NCBI RefSeq assembly: GCF_016801865.2
Contig: NC_068937.1
Location: 138,148,455 to 138,212,454, forward strand
Direction of reading: 5' to 3'
Source of the DNA: Culex pipiens pallens
Lineage: Eukaryota > Arthropoda > Insecta > Diptera > Culicidae
Length of the DNA: 64,000 nt
A program made the translations under genes and the position numbers. The notes under the pieces were generated by a model that saw nothing but the letters and a program-made list of their open reading frames with translations, was not told the DNA's origin and searched no databases. Below, piece by piece: positions 45,460-56,800 of the stretch; positions within the stretch are counted from its first letter, which is position 1, and each line of letters starts with the position of its first letter.

Positions 45460-47662
45460 AGTGTATTTTACTAGTGTTTTGTAATAGATTTATTATTTCT
45501 TCGCTCATTATAGGGGGTGGTTTTAATGATTTGTCTCAGCGTAGTTGCTTTTACGTATGGTTCCAAATCTATCGTAGATGCACTATCGTAAGAGTATTTT
45601 TTTCTTCTGTTTAGAATGACGAAACTTCAAGCGTGTATCTGTGTGTGTGTGTCTGCTGCTGTTCATGTGTTGAGAAATTGTCCCGGTGTTAATGACGAAC
45701 TTGGCTGGAACAAACTATTGGCGAACGAATGGGAATGTGTTGAGATTGTTACCGAAGTTCGACATTAACAGTTGTCTGGAAATCAAGCTGAAATCAAACG
45801 AATCAAACGATACCTTGTGGTGAGTATAGGTACATGTGTTTTTCTCATACTTTTTTGTTTCTTAATCTCACACAATGAACACCAATTTGCAGTTCTAACC
45901 ACCTGCTCCTCTGCTCTGTTTTGCGTTAACGAAATCCTGTGTTGCTGTTTTTTCTTCTTTCTTCTCTAAGCCTAACGTTTCCTTAACAAGCTAATTTTTG
46001 GTATCATTTTCCGTATATAGACAGATTTTTGTTGTGTTGTTTTGCTTTCTTTTTCTGTAAGTGTGAGTGGGTGATTGCGTGTATTTCTCATATATGGCAG
46101 ACGATTTCTTCCAGATGCAATCGCTAAATTATGACCAAAATTTGTCGCAAGCGCAAAACAGTAAATTCAACAAAGATAAAACTTTGAAAAATAATTTTGC
46201 CTCTCGTGTTTTTTTTTTTGTTCCTGAATACGCTATGTACACAATCGAAAATATCGCATCAATCTGTGCTTGATATGGATCGTTTTCCTTTTTTTTCTTC
46301 CTCAATGTTGTGTCACCATGCTTAATATAATTTCAAGCGGGATAATAGATTTCCAATACATTAACGAACTCTCAAAAAAATCGGTGCCAATTTTTGCAAT
46401 GTATGCCGTCGATCTTCGATATATATATAAAATGTTTCATTTTTTGTTGTTTTAAAGCTTTAATCATAATATATATATAAGGTATATGAGTTTATTTTCT
46501 ATACACTGTGTTTGTTCAACTTAACCTAAATAACTGCATTTCCATAATATATATATACTTTGTTGTAATAATTACTATTTATTTGTTTCGCCTGCCTTAA
46601 ATTTGTTTAAATGAATGACTAGAGTGTTAATTTGATTTACTGTTGTTTTACTTCGAATAACTTATGATACAAAGGTGAGTGTTTTGTGTGTTTTTTTTGC
46701 CGACCTGTCTCAGCCCGAAGTGCTCTCTCATCGAGAAAGATTCACTCAACTGTGTGGGATCAGTGCATTTCATCGCGTAGATGTGTGTGTGTAGGGTGCA
46801 ATCCATGCGTGTATGTGTGTATGTTGTGTTCCAGTTTGAGCCGTTTCGACTAGCAGACGCGGTCGCCTCGAAAAGGGAGTATTAAAAATCAAAAATTCGA
46901 AAATTTGCACTAGAAATACGTGGGACAAAAGGAGCGCGCGTGATGAGCGTTGCAGTTTGATAATTTACATTACGTTCAAGCCAGATTAAATGTTTTAGCA
47001 TGTTTTGTTTAATTTTCTTTTTTGCTCTCTTACTTGCTTAATTTTTCTTTGTTGCTTACGAATATGTCACAAAACACAATCATACGAGTATTTTCTTCAG
47101 TTTTGTATTGTTGTAACTTCTTGCTGTTTTGTTTTTCACCCATTTATCTCGTTTTCTTTCAGCGCTCAACATAATGCTGCTTGGGTACTATACACATTGT
47201 TTTCCTTCTACGTGGAAGTACGATACATATTCTATCTTATCTACGAATCTCAGCTAGAATTTCAGTATGTTTGTTTTTATTTTCTCAAATTTTGCATTCA
47301 TTTTTTTAGATCACTGCAAAGACGCTTCCTTTCATTTGTTTTCTCCGCACACGTTTCACTGGTAGGTCGTTCTTAATTGTTGAAATAAATAGGAAATTGT
47401 AAAATGAGATCACTTTATATAATACAAGACAAGAACCCTGCACTTTTGCACCGATTATAAATAGAGAAACGAAGCCAACTGTCTGACTACTACAAGTTCG
47501 GCTAACCCATTGATTGTGTTGTGTGAAACTCCTCACACGTCCCTCTTTCTAACGATGCCGGGAAGAGACGTGGAGTTGCGCGTGATGGCAAACTGATGAA
47601 CCGGTCGGGGTGGTGGTAATGGTGGTAAATCAACCGGAAGGAACTGGAACTGGGATAATGAC
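45460..47662 (-). other. Candidate 3' UTR of the TMEM132-like gene
   Basis: Lies directly downstream of both possible stop codons. It has no coding frame and is A-rich on the transcript strand with TATATATA tracts. AATAAA signals occur on the minus strand, the last before the next mobile element being at 45489-45494. Neural adhesion genes often have long 3' UTRs. The true cleavage site cannot be read from sequence alone. Confidence 0.35.
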
Positions 47663-47824
47663 TTAGGCGTACGACTCACTCAAATGTTCGAAAAAGTGTT
47701 CGAAGTTGGGATCGTTGATTCCAGGGATGCACGTCGGGCTGTTCGCAGGAGATATCGCCACGTTCCGGTACTGCTGCTGGAACGTGGACAATATGTCCCG
47801 AATCTTTGCAATGATCTCTTGCAC
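47663..47824 (-). CDS. In-frame 53-codon extension after the TMEM132 TGA
   Basis: After the TGA at 47825-47827 the same frame stays open for 53 codons to TAA at 47663-47665. It encodes VQEIIAKIRDILSTFQQQYR (helix-like), NVAISPANSPTCIPGINDPN and FEHFFEHLSESYA. About 70% of third positions are G or C, higher than in the other two frames, which are also open over most of the stretch. The end resembles the regular terminus. It could be made by stop readthrough (TGA followed by G, not the strongest context) or by a weak in-frame acceptor at GAG|ATC (47816/47815). Expression is unproven. Confidence 0.5.
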   Translation of the reverse strand: MQEIIAKIRDILSTFQQQYRNVAISPANSPTCIPGINDPNFEHFFEHLSESYA

Positions 47825-50800
47825 TCAGGCATTCGATTCCTGGAAAATGGAAAATGTATTGTTAAACTTTACTCTGTAAATAACATTACTGAGAAAAAGC
47901 TCGTCGTTGCATATAAATTTTTTAAAAGATCAAATCAATTTTGTTTAGTTTGGAAAAACTCATATTTGTGTATTTTGATTGGAACTTTTTCTTGTGTTCA
48001 ACGACACTAACGCTGCTGTCAAAAGATACAGAGTGTTCCAGGTATGTAGATTAGTTAGGGTAAAGCGGAATTTTCTGCTGCCAAAAATTAGCAAGAAACC
48101 CGGATTTTATTGAGATTTTCAGAAAAGTGAAAATTTGATCATTTTCCGAGCGAATTTCACCGATTTTTTCTGTTCCATCTCCAACTGAATCGAAAATCGT
48201 GGAATGGAGTAAAACTAAATTACTTTTCAGAAAATCTGTTTCAGTGCTAACTATTTTCGACAGCGGGAAAACCGCCTTTTAAGCTATACCTTATCTGCAG
48301 AGTGTTCCAAACAGGTTTATAACGCGAGTTTTGTACTTAAAAGCAGATTTAAGAGCGCTGCACCTTTTGTCAGGAGCAAAACAGCGTGATTATTGTTTCG
48401 GAGCCAATCCTCATGAAATTAATAATTGACCGAGTTATGAATTTTTGAATCAATACTGATTTTTTTTTCAAAAATCGAAATATTCATCGCAAAAAATTTT
48501 CAACTTAATTTTTCCATGTAAATTGAATTTGCAATCAAAAAGTACTTTAATGAAAATTTGATAAAGTGCAGTTAGTTACCTATTGCTTGGTAAAATTAGT
48601 GCCCATGTTTGCCCACCTTTGAAAAAAAATATTAGAAAAGCTGAGAAAATTTTCCATATTTTGCTTCTTGAAATTAAAAATTACCAAAATAAATATCGTG
48701 TATCATTTTTTTTTTCAATGTAGTCCTCATCCATACCTACAACTTTGCCGAAGACCTCAAATCGATCAAAAAATGTCTCCAAAAGATACAATTTTTTGAA
48801 TTTTCATACATCATTTTCGCTGCCTAATTTGTATGGTAAATTATATGGACAAACTAATGATGCAAAAAAGGCTTCTTTATGCCTACCGAAGGCACCAAAC
48901 AAATTTCAGCCGGATTAAAAAATACAACAAAAACTCAGATTGTTATCCGAGCATTCGTTGGTGAAGGTTGTCTGAATCAACATGACTAGTCGCGTCCCGG
49001 CGCAAAACGCCGGCAATATTGCCCTACCTGCGGCTCAAGCAGGCAAAAAAGTGGGAATTTCCAAAAGGAAGGTTGAGGCCTCAACTGATGGCCAAAAACC
49101 GGGAATTTCCAAAAGGAAGGTGCTTTTGGAAGTGACATCGAACAGCAAAAAGACGAAAAAGAGCGACGGTACTGTACCGATGGATGAGGAGGAGGAGAAC
49201 TCTTCATCGCACGAGGAGCAGCTTTTGAAGAACAACAAGTTCGCTGGACTGCCTGACGAGGACCAGGTAGCGGAAGCAAAGGAGAATGAAGTGAAACAGC
49301 GAAAGGAGAAACTGCCTCCTTTTTATGTGAGGCAATCAGCAGCAACGATCGACTTTCGTGCGGGGCTTGTTGAACTCATCAAGTCTGGGAAAGTCCAAGG
49401 CAACATTCGTCTGTGTCAGGACGGATTTAAGGTGCTGGTGCAATCCAGGCAGCACTATCAACTGGTCAAGGATTACTTGACCGAAAACGAGGCGGAGTAC
49501 TTTACCCATGATGTCGTCATGGATAAGCCGTACAAAATCGTCGTCAGAGGTCTGTACGACATGCCAGTGGAGGAATTAGCTGCCGAGCTAAAAGTTTTGA
49601 AACTGGATGTGTTGGCCGTGCACAAAATGAGCCGACGCAACAAAGACATCAAGTACCGTGATCAGCTCTACCTGCTGCATTTGGCTAAGGGATCGACGAC
49701 GCTTCCTGAGCTGAAGGCAATCCGAGCGGTTTTCAACATTATCGTGTCGTGGGAGCGATACCGACCAGTGCATCGTGACGTCACACAATGCTTCAACTGC
49801 CTGGGCTTCGGGCACGGAGGTAAGAACTGCCACCTGAAGCGTCGTTGCGCCAAATGTGGTACTGATGCGCACATCACGTCCCAGTGCATCCAAGATTCGC
49901 TGGTGAAGTGCCTCAACTGCAACGGTGAGCATTCGTCAACCGACCGAAAGTGCCCCAAGAGAGCTGAGTTCGTGAAAATTCGGCAGCAAGCATCGACGAA
50001 GAATCAGCCTCAGCGTCGTAGAACTCCTCCAGCCCTGGTGGAGCAAAATTTTCCACCTCTTCAACCGCGACGCCAGGTCCCGAACTTGGCACCGTTACCG
50101 TTGGATCCCAGGAAGAGAGCTGAGATGAATCATCCACGGCCGGGTTCCAGCCAGGAGCCGAGACCGCCACCACCGGGCTTCAGCCAGGAGCCAAGACCAA
50201 CCCAAGAACCAGCAGTTGAGGAAAATGGTAATGATCTTTACACCTCAACCGAACTCCTCAATATTTTCAAACAGATGTCCGCTGCACTGCGTGGATGCAA
50301 AACCAAGACCCAGCAGATTGAAGTGCTGACCTCGTTCGTCATCCAGTATGGATCGTAGGTCCCTCAAGCTGCTGAATTGGAACGCTTGCTCCATTAGGAG
50401 GAAGAACTTAGAGCTGGTGGATTTTCTTCGCGAGAAGGAGATCGACGTAGCTGCCATCACGGAAACTCATCTGAAGCCCGGTGAAAAAGTTTATCTGCAA
50501 AACTACAAGATTGCGACGCAGCTCGACAGGACCACGTCTGGAGGAGGAGGTGTGCTTGTCGCTGTTCATCGTGATCTCAAGCCACGCCGGCTGCCACACT
50601 TTAAGCTGGACATCATCGAGGCCGTTGGAGTGGAAATTCCCACTTCGGTTGGCCCAGTACTCTTCATTGCTGCATACTGCCCACGTCAGGTGAATGCCAG
50701 AGATGGTTCAGCAGCAAAACTGAAGGGCGATATCCAGAAGCTGACACGGCGGAGCGCAAAGTACATCATCGCTGGTGACCTCAACGCGAAGCATGAAGTT

Positions 50801-53800
50801 TGGGGCAACAGCAGGAGGAATCGGAACGGAGTGATTCTGCACAACGATCTGCAAAACGGATACTACAACGTTGTGAGTCCGGATCGTCCAACGAGGGTGG
50901 CTCGGTCTGGGAATCACTCAATCATCGACTTCTACATTACCAATATGGCTGAGAACGTGGCTCATCCTGAGGTGTTTGAAGAGTTGAGTTCTGATCACTA
51001 TCCGGTGGTTGTGGAGGTTGGAGCTTCCGTTACTCCGCAGCGGCAACCAACCCGGAAAGATTACCACAACGTTGACTGGCAGCAGTTTCAGCAAGTGGTA
51101 GACAGCAACATCGACTATGATCAACACCCGGAAACTTTTGCTGATATTGATCGTTCGCTGGAGGTGATCCAGCAGGCTATCAACCAAGCAGAGGCTGCCA
51201 ACGTTCGGGAGGTTCCTGTTAATTTTAAGGTAACTGATATTGACGTAGATACTAAACACTTGATTAGACTTAGGAATGTTTATAGGAGACAATATCAACG
51301 GACTGGGGACTATGACAAAAAGATTTCAGTTAACAATTTGAACAAAATCATACAGGACCGACTTGACAATATTAGAAATCAAGAATTTTCAAAACATGTA
51401 AGCCAGCTTGGGAATTATTCAAAACCATTTTGGAAACTTTCAAAAGTTCTTAAAAACAAACCAAAGCCTATTCCTCCTCTTATTGTTGAGGATTCTCCTT
51501 TGATTACATCCGAGGAAAAGGCAAATGCACTTGGGCTTCATTTTGTTAGTTCACATAATCTTGGCGCTTCCATGACCAGCCGTAAAGAAACATCAGTTGC
51601 CAATAGTATTTCAACAATCAATGACTCTACCTTTGAATTTCCTGCAGATTCCCATGTTTCTGGTGAGGAAGTCAAAGTTGCAGTTAAACAAATGAAAAAT
51701 ATGAAAGCTCCAGGCTTTGATAACATTTTTAATCTAGTGTTGAAAAAACAGAGTGATCAGTTCTTTCAACATCTAGCCAATATTTTCAATAAATGTTTGC
51801 AACTTGGTTACTTCCCCACCAATTGGAAACTGGGCAAAGTCATACCAATTTTAAAGCCTCAAAAAGATCCAACATCGCCAACAAGTTATCGTCCCATTAG
51901 TCTTTTGAGTAGTCTGTCCAAACTCTTTGAGAAAGTCATCTATTCAAGGCTTTTGGATTTTACCAACGATAATAATATAATTTTGAACGAGCAGTTTGGC
52001 TTCCGAAAGGGGCATAATACTGCTCATCAGCTTACGAGAGTAACTAAAATCATCAAGCAGAACAAGCTCGAGTCTAAATCAACTGCTATGGCTTTGTTGG
52101 ATGTTGAGAAGGCTTTTGACAATGTTTGGCATGATGGTTTGATACATAAACTGTATTTATACGGTTTTCCAATGTATCTTATCAAAATTATCCAGCACTA
52201 TCTTTCGGAGAGATCGTTCAGGGTTTTTCTGAATGGGATTGCTTCTGGATTATTCAACATTGATGCTGGGGTTCCCCAAGGAAGTATTCTTGGCCCACTT
52301 CTGTACAATATTTTTACATCTGATTTGCCTACTCTTCCTGGTAATGGTGTGTTGTCACTTTTTGCTGATGACACTGCCGTTATTTATAAGGGTAAAATAA
52401 CCAGATATTTAGTCGGCCGTCTTCAGAAGGGTCTTGACGTTCTTTCCGAATACTTTGGCGACTGGAAAATTCGCATAAATGCAGCCAAAACTCAAACCAT
52501 CATTTTTCCACTTTCCAAATCGGCCCGATTTGTCCCAAAGGATGATGTTTTGATTAAAATGAATGATGTTTCAATACCCTGGTCAAAGGAAGTTGTATAT
52601 TTAGGTCTCATACTTGACTCGAAACTATTGTTTCGACAGCATGTAGATAAAATATTGAACAAGTGCAGCATTCTCATCAGGTGTTTGTATCCTTTAATTA
52701 ACAGAAAATCAAAGTTATCTTTGAAAAATAAGCTAGCAGTTTACAAACAAATAATTTACCCCGTTATTGAGTATGCAGTACCTGTTTGGGAGTGTTGCGC
52801 TAGAACTCATAAATTGAAGCTCCAGCGTGTCCAAAACAAGGTACTCAAAATGGTTTTGAATGTTCCTGGCTGGACTAGATCAAGTGAGGTTCATGAATTA
52901 GCAGAAGTAAAAATGTTGGATCAGAAGATTCAAGAAAAATGTTTGAAATTCAGGGAAAAATGTGCTATATCTGAATACCCCTTGATTCAAGGATTGGTTT
53001 AGTTTAGTTTATGGTAACATTAAGTTAGTTTTAGGTTAGGTTATGTTTTCTTAATTTTTTTTTTTCTTCATTGTACCTAGTGTTACAAAAATGATAAATC
53101 ATATACTTTTAAAGTTATGAATATGAACAGTGTTTTAATCACGAAAAGCAAACTAAAGCTGAAGAGCCACAGCTGACCACTTATTATGTAAACCAAATGT
53201 AATTATTATAAGAAAGATTCAATAAAGTATATTTAATTCAAAATACAACAAAAACTCAACTGACCGAAATCTCAAAGAATTGCTCTTCGGGAAAGATGTA
53301 GAGAATTTCCTAAAATTTAAGGTGAAGCCGTTGATCATTTTCAAAGAAAATTAATCATCACTATAAAAAATTGTGTATTGAATTCAATTTTACGAATTTC
53401 AGCACCAAAAGGAATCAGCATGTGCCGGTTGTTGCCTTCTTGAAGCCACTGAAGGAATTTTTGATCTATATCAATTGTGCTTCAAAATTTATATACTTTT
53501 GTGGCACAGTCATTGTCGGCATAGTTGGCCATCATTGATTAATGACGATTTCCATAACTTAACAAGGAATGGGATAATCGTTTCCAAAAGGAATCAGCAT
53601 GTGTAGGGCACTATTCTAAACAACTTGTTGAAGGAATTTTGGCAAAATATTGAAAGCGACGCAAAATTTATATCTTTGAAGGAAAAATCATGGTTGGAAA
53701 AACTTAGTGAAAAATAACTGATAAGATAACTGTAGCGTCTTCGTCTTTCAAAATAATGTAACACAATTAAATATATTGACTGGGTAATAATATTTTCTGT

Positions 53801-56800
53801 TTCTCTCAAAGGTACATCTTTTAAGACAGAAAAAATGTGTAATTTTACCGCTGAAAAGGTGTCATTTTACCACTTTTCTGGTGTATAGTCTTTCAGTCTA
53901 AATTGAGGTAAAATTACATCATAAAAGAGGTAATATTCAACCTTTCAAAATTACACCTTCCGAATTAACACATTTTTTTACTGTGTAAACACTTTCAAAA
54001 ATTTGGAGAAAAAACAAATGTTAGCAAATCTCACCTTTAGGTTATCGAAGTAGTGCATAATTTGTTCGTAGTCCATATCTAAATCGTCCAGACCGAGACT
54101 CTCGCCGGGCCCGAGCTCGCTGTCGGGCGTGTTGGCAAACATCGGGTTGCCCACGACCGTCGGTTTACTATGCTTCAGCGGGAGCGGTGGCTTTGGTATC
54201 TTAGACTGATTGTTCTGCTGCTGCTGCTGCTCATTGGGCGGCGTCACAAAGCCCCCGTTGTCGTCCGAACTGGACTCGAGCGTTTTGACCCCGGTGGGAC
54301 ATTCCTCGCCACGGGAGCGTCTCTTCTCCGCTGCGACGGCCGCCGCCACGACCGACGCCGGAACGGGGCTGATTTCGGCGGTCGTTTCCACCGGCACCGG
54401 CGACGGGTCCTTAATACTACTGGACAAGATTGGATTGCTTTGGACGAGCTGCGCCACGACCGTCGCCTTGTTTCGGCCCGACTGGTTGTTGATGGTGTCG
54501 AACTTGAACGCGGACTTTTGCGAGCACTGCTGGACCAACCGTTCGGCCATGTGCATCTCCTCCGGGTTCCGACTGCTGGACGGGCCCGGCGGCTGCGGAA
54601 TCGCCGCGAAGCCCATGTTCTCGAACGAGTGCGGTGACTTTGTCGTTTGCCGGACTATGGGCTGGACCGAGTACTGGGGGATGTTGTTGTTGAACAGGGC
54701 AGCGTTGATCTGCTGCTGGGTAAAGTTCAGGTTGCGCTGCTGCGCTTGGTTACCGTGCAGTTGGATTTCGAACGCGGGGTTGGTGGTGGAACCGCTGCTG
54801 CTGCCGCTGTGGCGCACGTAACGAGGGTGCAGACGTGGCCGGGGGTTTCTCATCTGAATGACCGGTTCGGGAGTCTGGAATGGGGAATTTAATGATTGAT
54901 CTACAAGTCTGAGATCTAGGTTATGTACAAACATACCCTATTGGCAACGCCCGCGGTCACTCCCATGTTCCTGTGGGGAGGAACTGGCGGACGGTATTCG
55001 ACTCCATCAATTACGGGAATTCCATGGGGCGGCAACGGTGGAGCCTTTTCGTCCTCACTACAAGAAAACGACATTTCAGCTCAAATATACATCAAGAATT
55101 AACGAGATCTCACCTCGAAATCCGACTTCGACGGTCACGCTTGTTGTAAGTGCAGGTGTTCACCGCTCCAGCTTGTTGTCCTTCAGCGCCAACCGTCAAA
55201 GGTAGCTGAATGTGGTTCGGGTTATCAAAGCTGTTCACCTGAACGATACTTTCCTCCGCATCGCCGTACTTGGAACTCATCGGATTGTTGATGATGTGCA
55301 TGCGTGAATCTACAAAATAAACCGCTGTAACTATACAAGTCACCTCAAGAGATCACCCCGCCTACCTCTATTGTTTCCACCGATCTCGTGTCCGTTGGTC
55401 GATCTGTCCATCGTGGCGCGTCCCAGCCACACCCAATCGTGGGCGTTCGTCGTGGACTCGATCGCCTTACCGCCCAGCACCGAAGCGTTCCCAAGCCCAT
55501 CCCGCACGCTAGCCTCGCCCGTCACGTCGATCGTCACGGGTCGGAACTTGGACGCGTACACCACACACGACACCACAAACAGCCCGATCGCCAGGCAGAA
55601 CGCCGCCAGCAGCACGTACATGCCAATCTCCAGCGAGGTCCCGTCCGAGTAGACCATACTCTTGCTGTTGGCGTACCCGGGAATGCCACCGCGGTTCTGG
55701 CGGGACGGCGACAGGGCCGCCATCTCCTGGCCGTGGTCGTCCTTGAGCGGGATACCTATCAAAATGTCGTCCAAATTACTATACTCACTCCCCGGCTTAC
55801 GGTCGCGGCCACTAATACCGTCATTCTGGACCGTGTCGGGGCGCGTCGCGGCACTCAGGTCCGACGACGAGCTGAAATCCACCTGAACCGAGGCGAGCGC
55901 ACTCACCAGCGGACCCACGGAGGATTTCATGCCCTGTGGAGGGAAGGAAAACGGAATCAGTCGGAGTGTAACGTGGGCTTTTGGGGGTCAAACAGAAGCA
56001 GTTGGTGAGAAGGCAGACCATATTTGGAACTCTTTAAAAATGTATCATTCAGGTGTGTCCAAAAATGGTAAGAGTTCCAAACATTATCGCAAACCGTGCA
56101 ATTTATGGAACTTATTTGAAGAAAATTTAGCACAAACACAGAGGAATTTTGGTGACGAGACAAAAAAGTGATGATTTGAGTGTTCAAGCAATGTACTGGA
56201 TGAAGATGATGAGCATGATATCAAGGATTCTACGAATATTCTTGGGATGTCGATATTTTATGAGAATGATACAAATTATGGTTGATCCAGTTACCTTCCA
56301 ATTGACAGACTATTCAATCTATATGAATTTATGATTTCTATAAACTGTTGCTTTATGTAATTAAAATTATGTTTGAAGAAGGCTACGGTTGTTGGTTTCA
56401 TCATCCTTGAAAACGAAACCAACTGTTTTGTTCAACAGAACAACTTTGATGATGTTAGTATCACACCGCTCTTTTTCTAGATCTAACTTCTTAAAATTCA
56501 GGCACCCGAACAAGCAATACTCAACATACCTGCTTCGACACTGGAATGTTCCGCCTCAACCGACATTCTTCCGATAGCAGCAGCGTCACCCGGAGAAGGT
56601 CTCCGTTGCCCTCGCCAACCGCGATCACACGCGGATGGTGCGACGCCAGCATGGGTGCGAACGCAACGACCTCCGTGTCCAGACTCTCCACCAGCAGGAA
56701 GTAGTCGTCAACGGAAATGTCCCTAAAAATATTCGTTAAAACATATCATTGAACTCACAATTTGAACATGTTACCTTAGAGGAGTTCGCGATCCATCCGA

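Larger units (their letters stand above)
48938..53239 (+). mobile_element. Intact Jockey-clade non-LTR retrotransposon (4.3 kb)
   Basis: Flanked by a perfect 19-bp direct repeat (48919-48937 and 53240-53258; AAAATACAACAAAAACTCA). It has a 44-nt leader, a gag-like ORF1, an endonuclease-reverse transcriptase ORF2, about 230 bp of 3' UTR with AATAAA near 53220, and almost no poly(A) tail beyond what the target duplication supplies. Both ORFs are free of stops and frameshifts, which implies a young and possibly active copy. It lies antisense to the TMEM132-like gene within its last intron. Confidence 0.92.
48640..53400. repeat. Old interspersed repeat that hosts the Jockey insertion
   Basis: Left part (about 48640-48937, with AAAATGTCTCCAAAAGATAC, CCGAAGGCACCAAACAAATT and TTTCAGCCGGATTAAAAAAT) and right part (about 53259-53400, with ACTGACCGAAATCTCAAAGA) form one continuous older sequence once the retrotransposon and one target-site copy are removed. 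I recognise this type as a common mosquito dispersed repeat, but cannot name the family. Confidence 0.45.

Noticed and set aside
48986..50173. Minus-strand open frames inside the Jockey element
   Set aside because: Antisense to ORF1 and ORF2, Arg/His/Pro-biased, no domain character.
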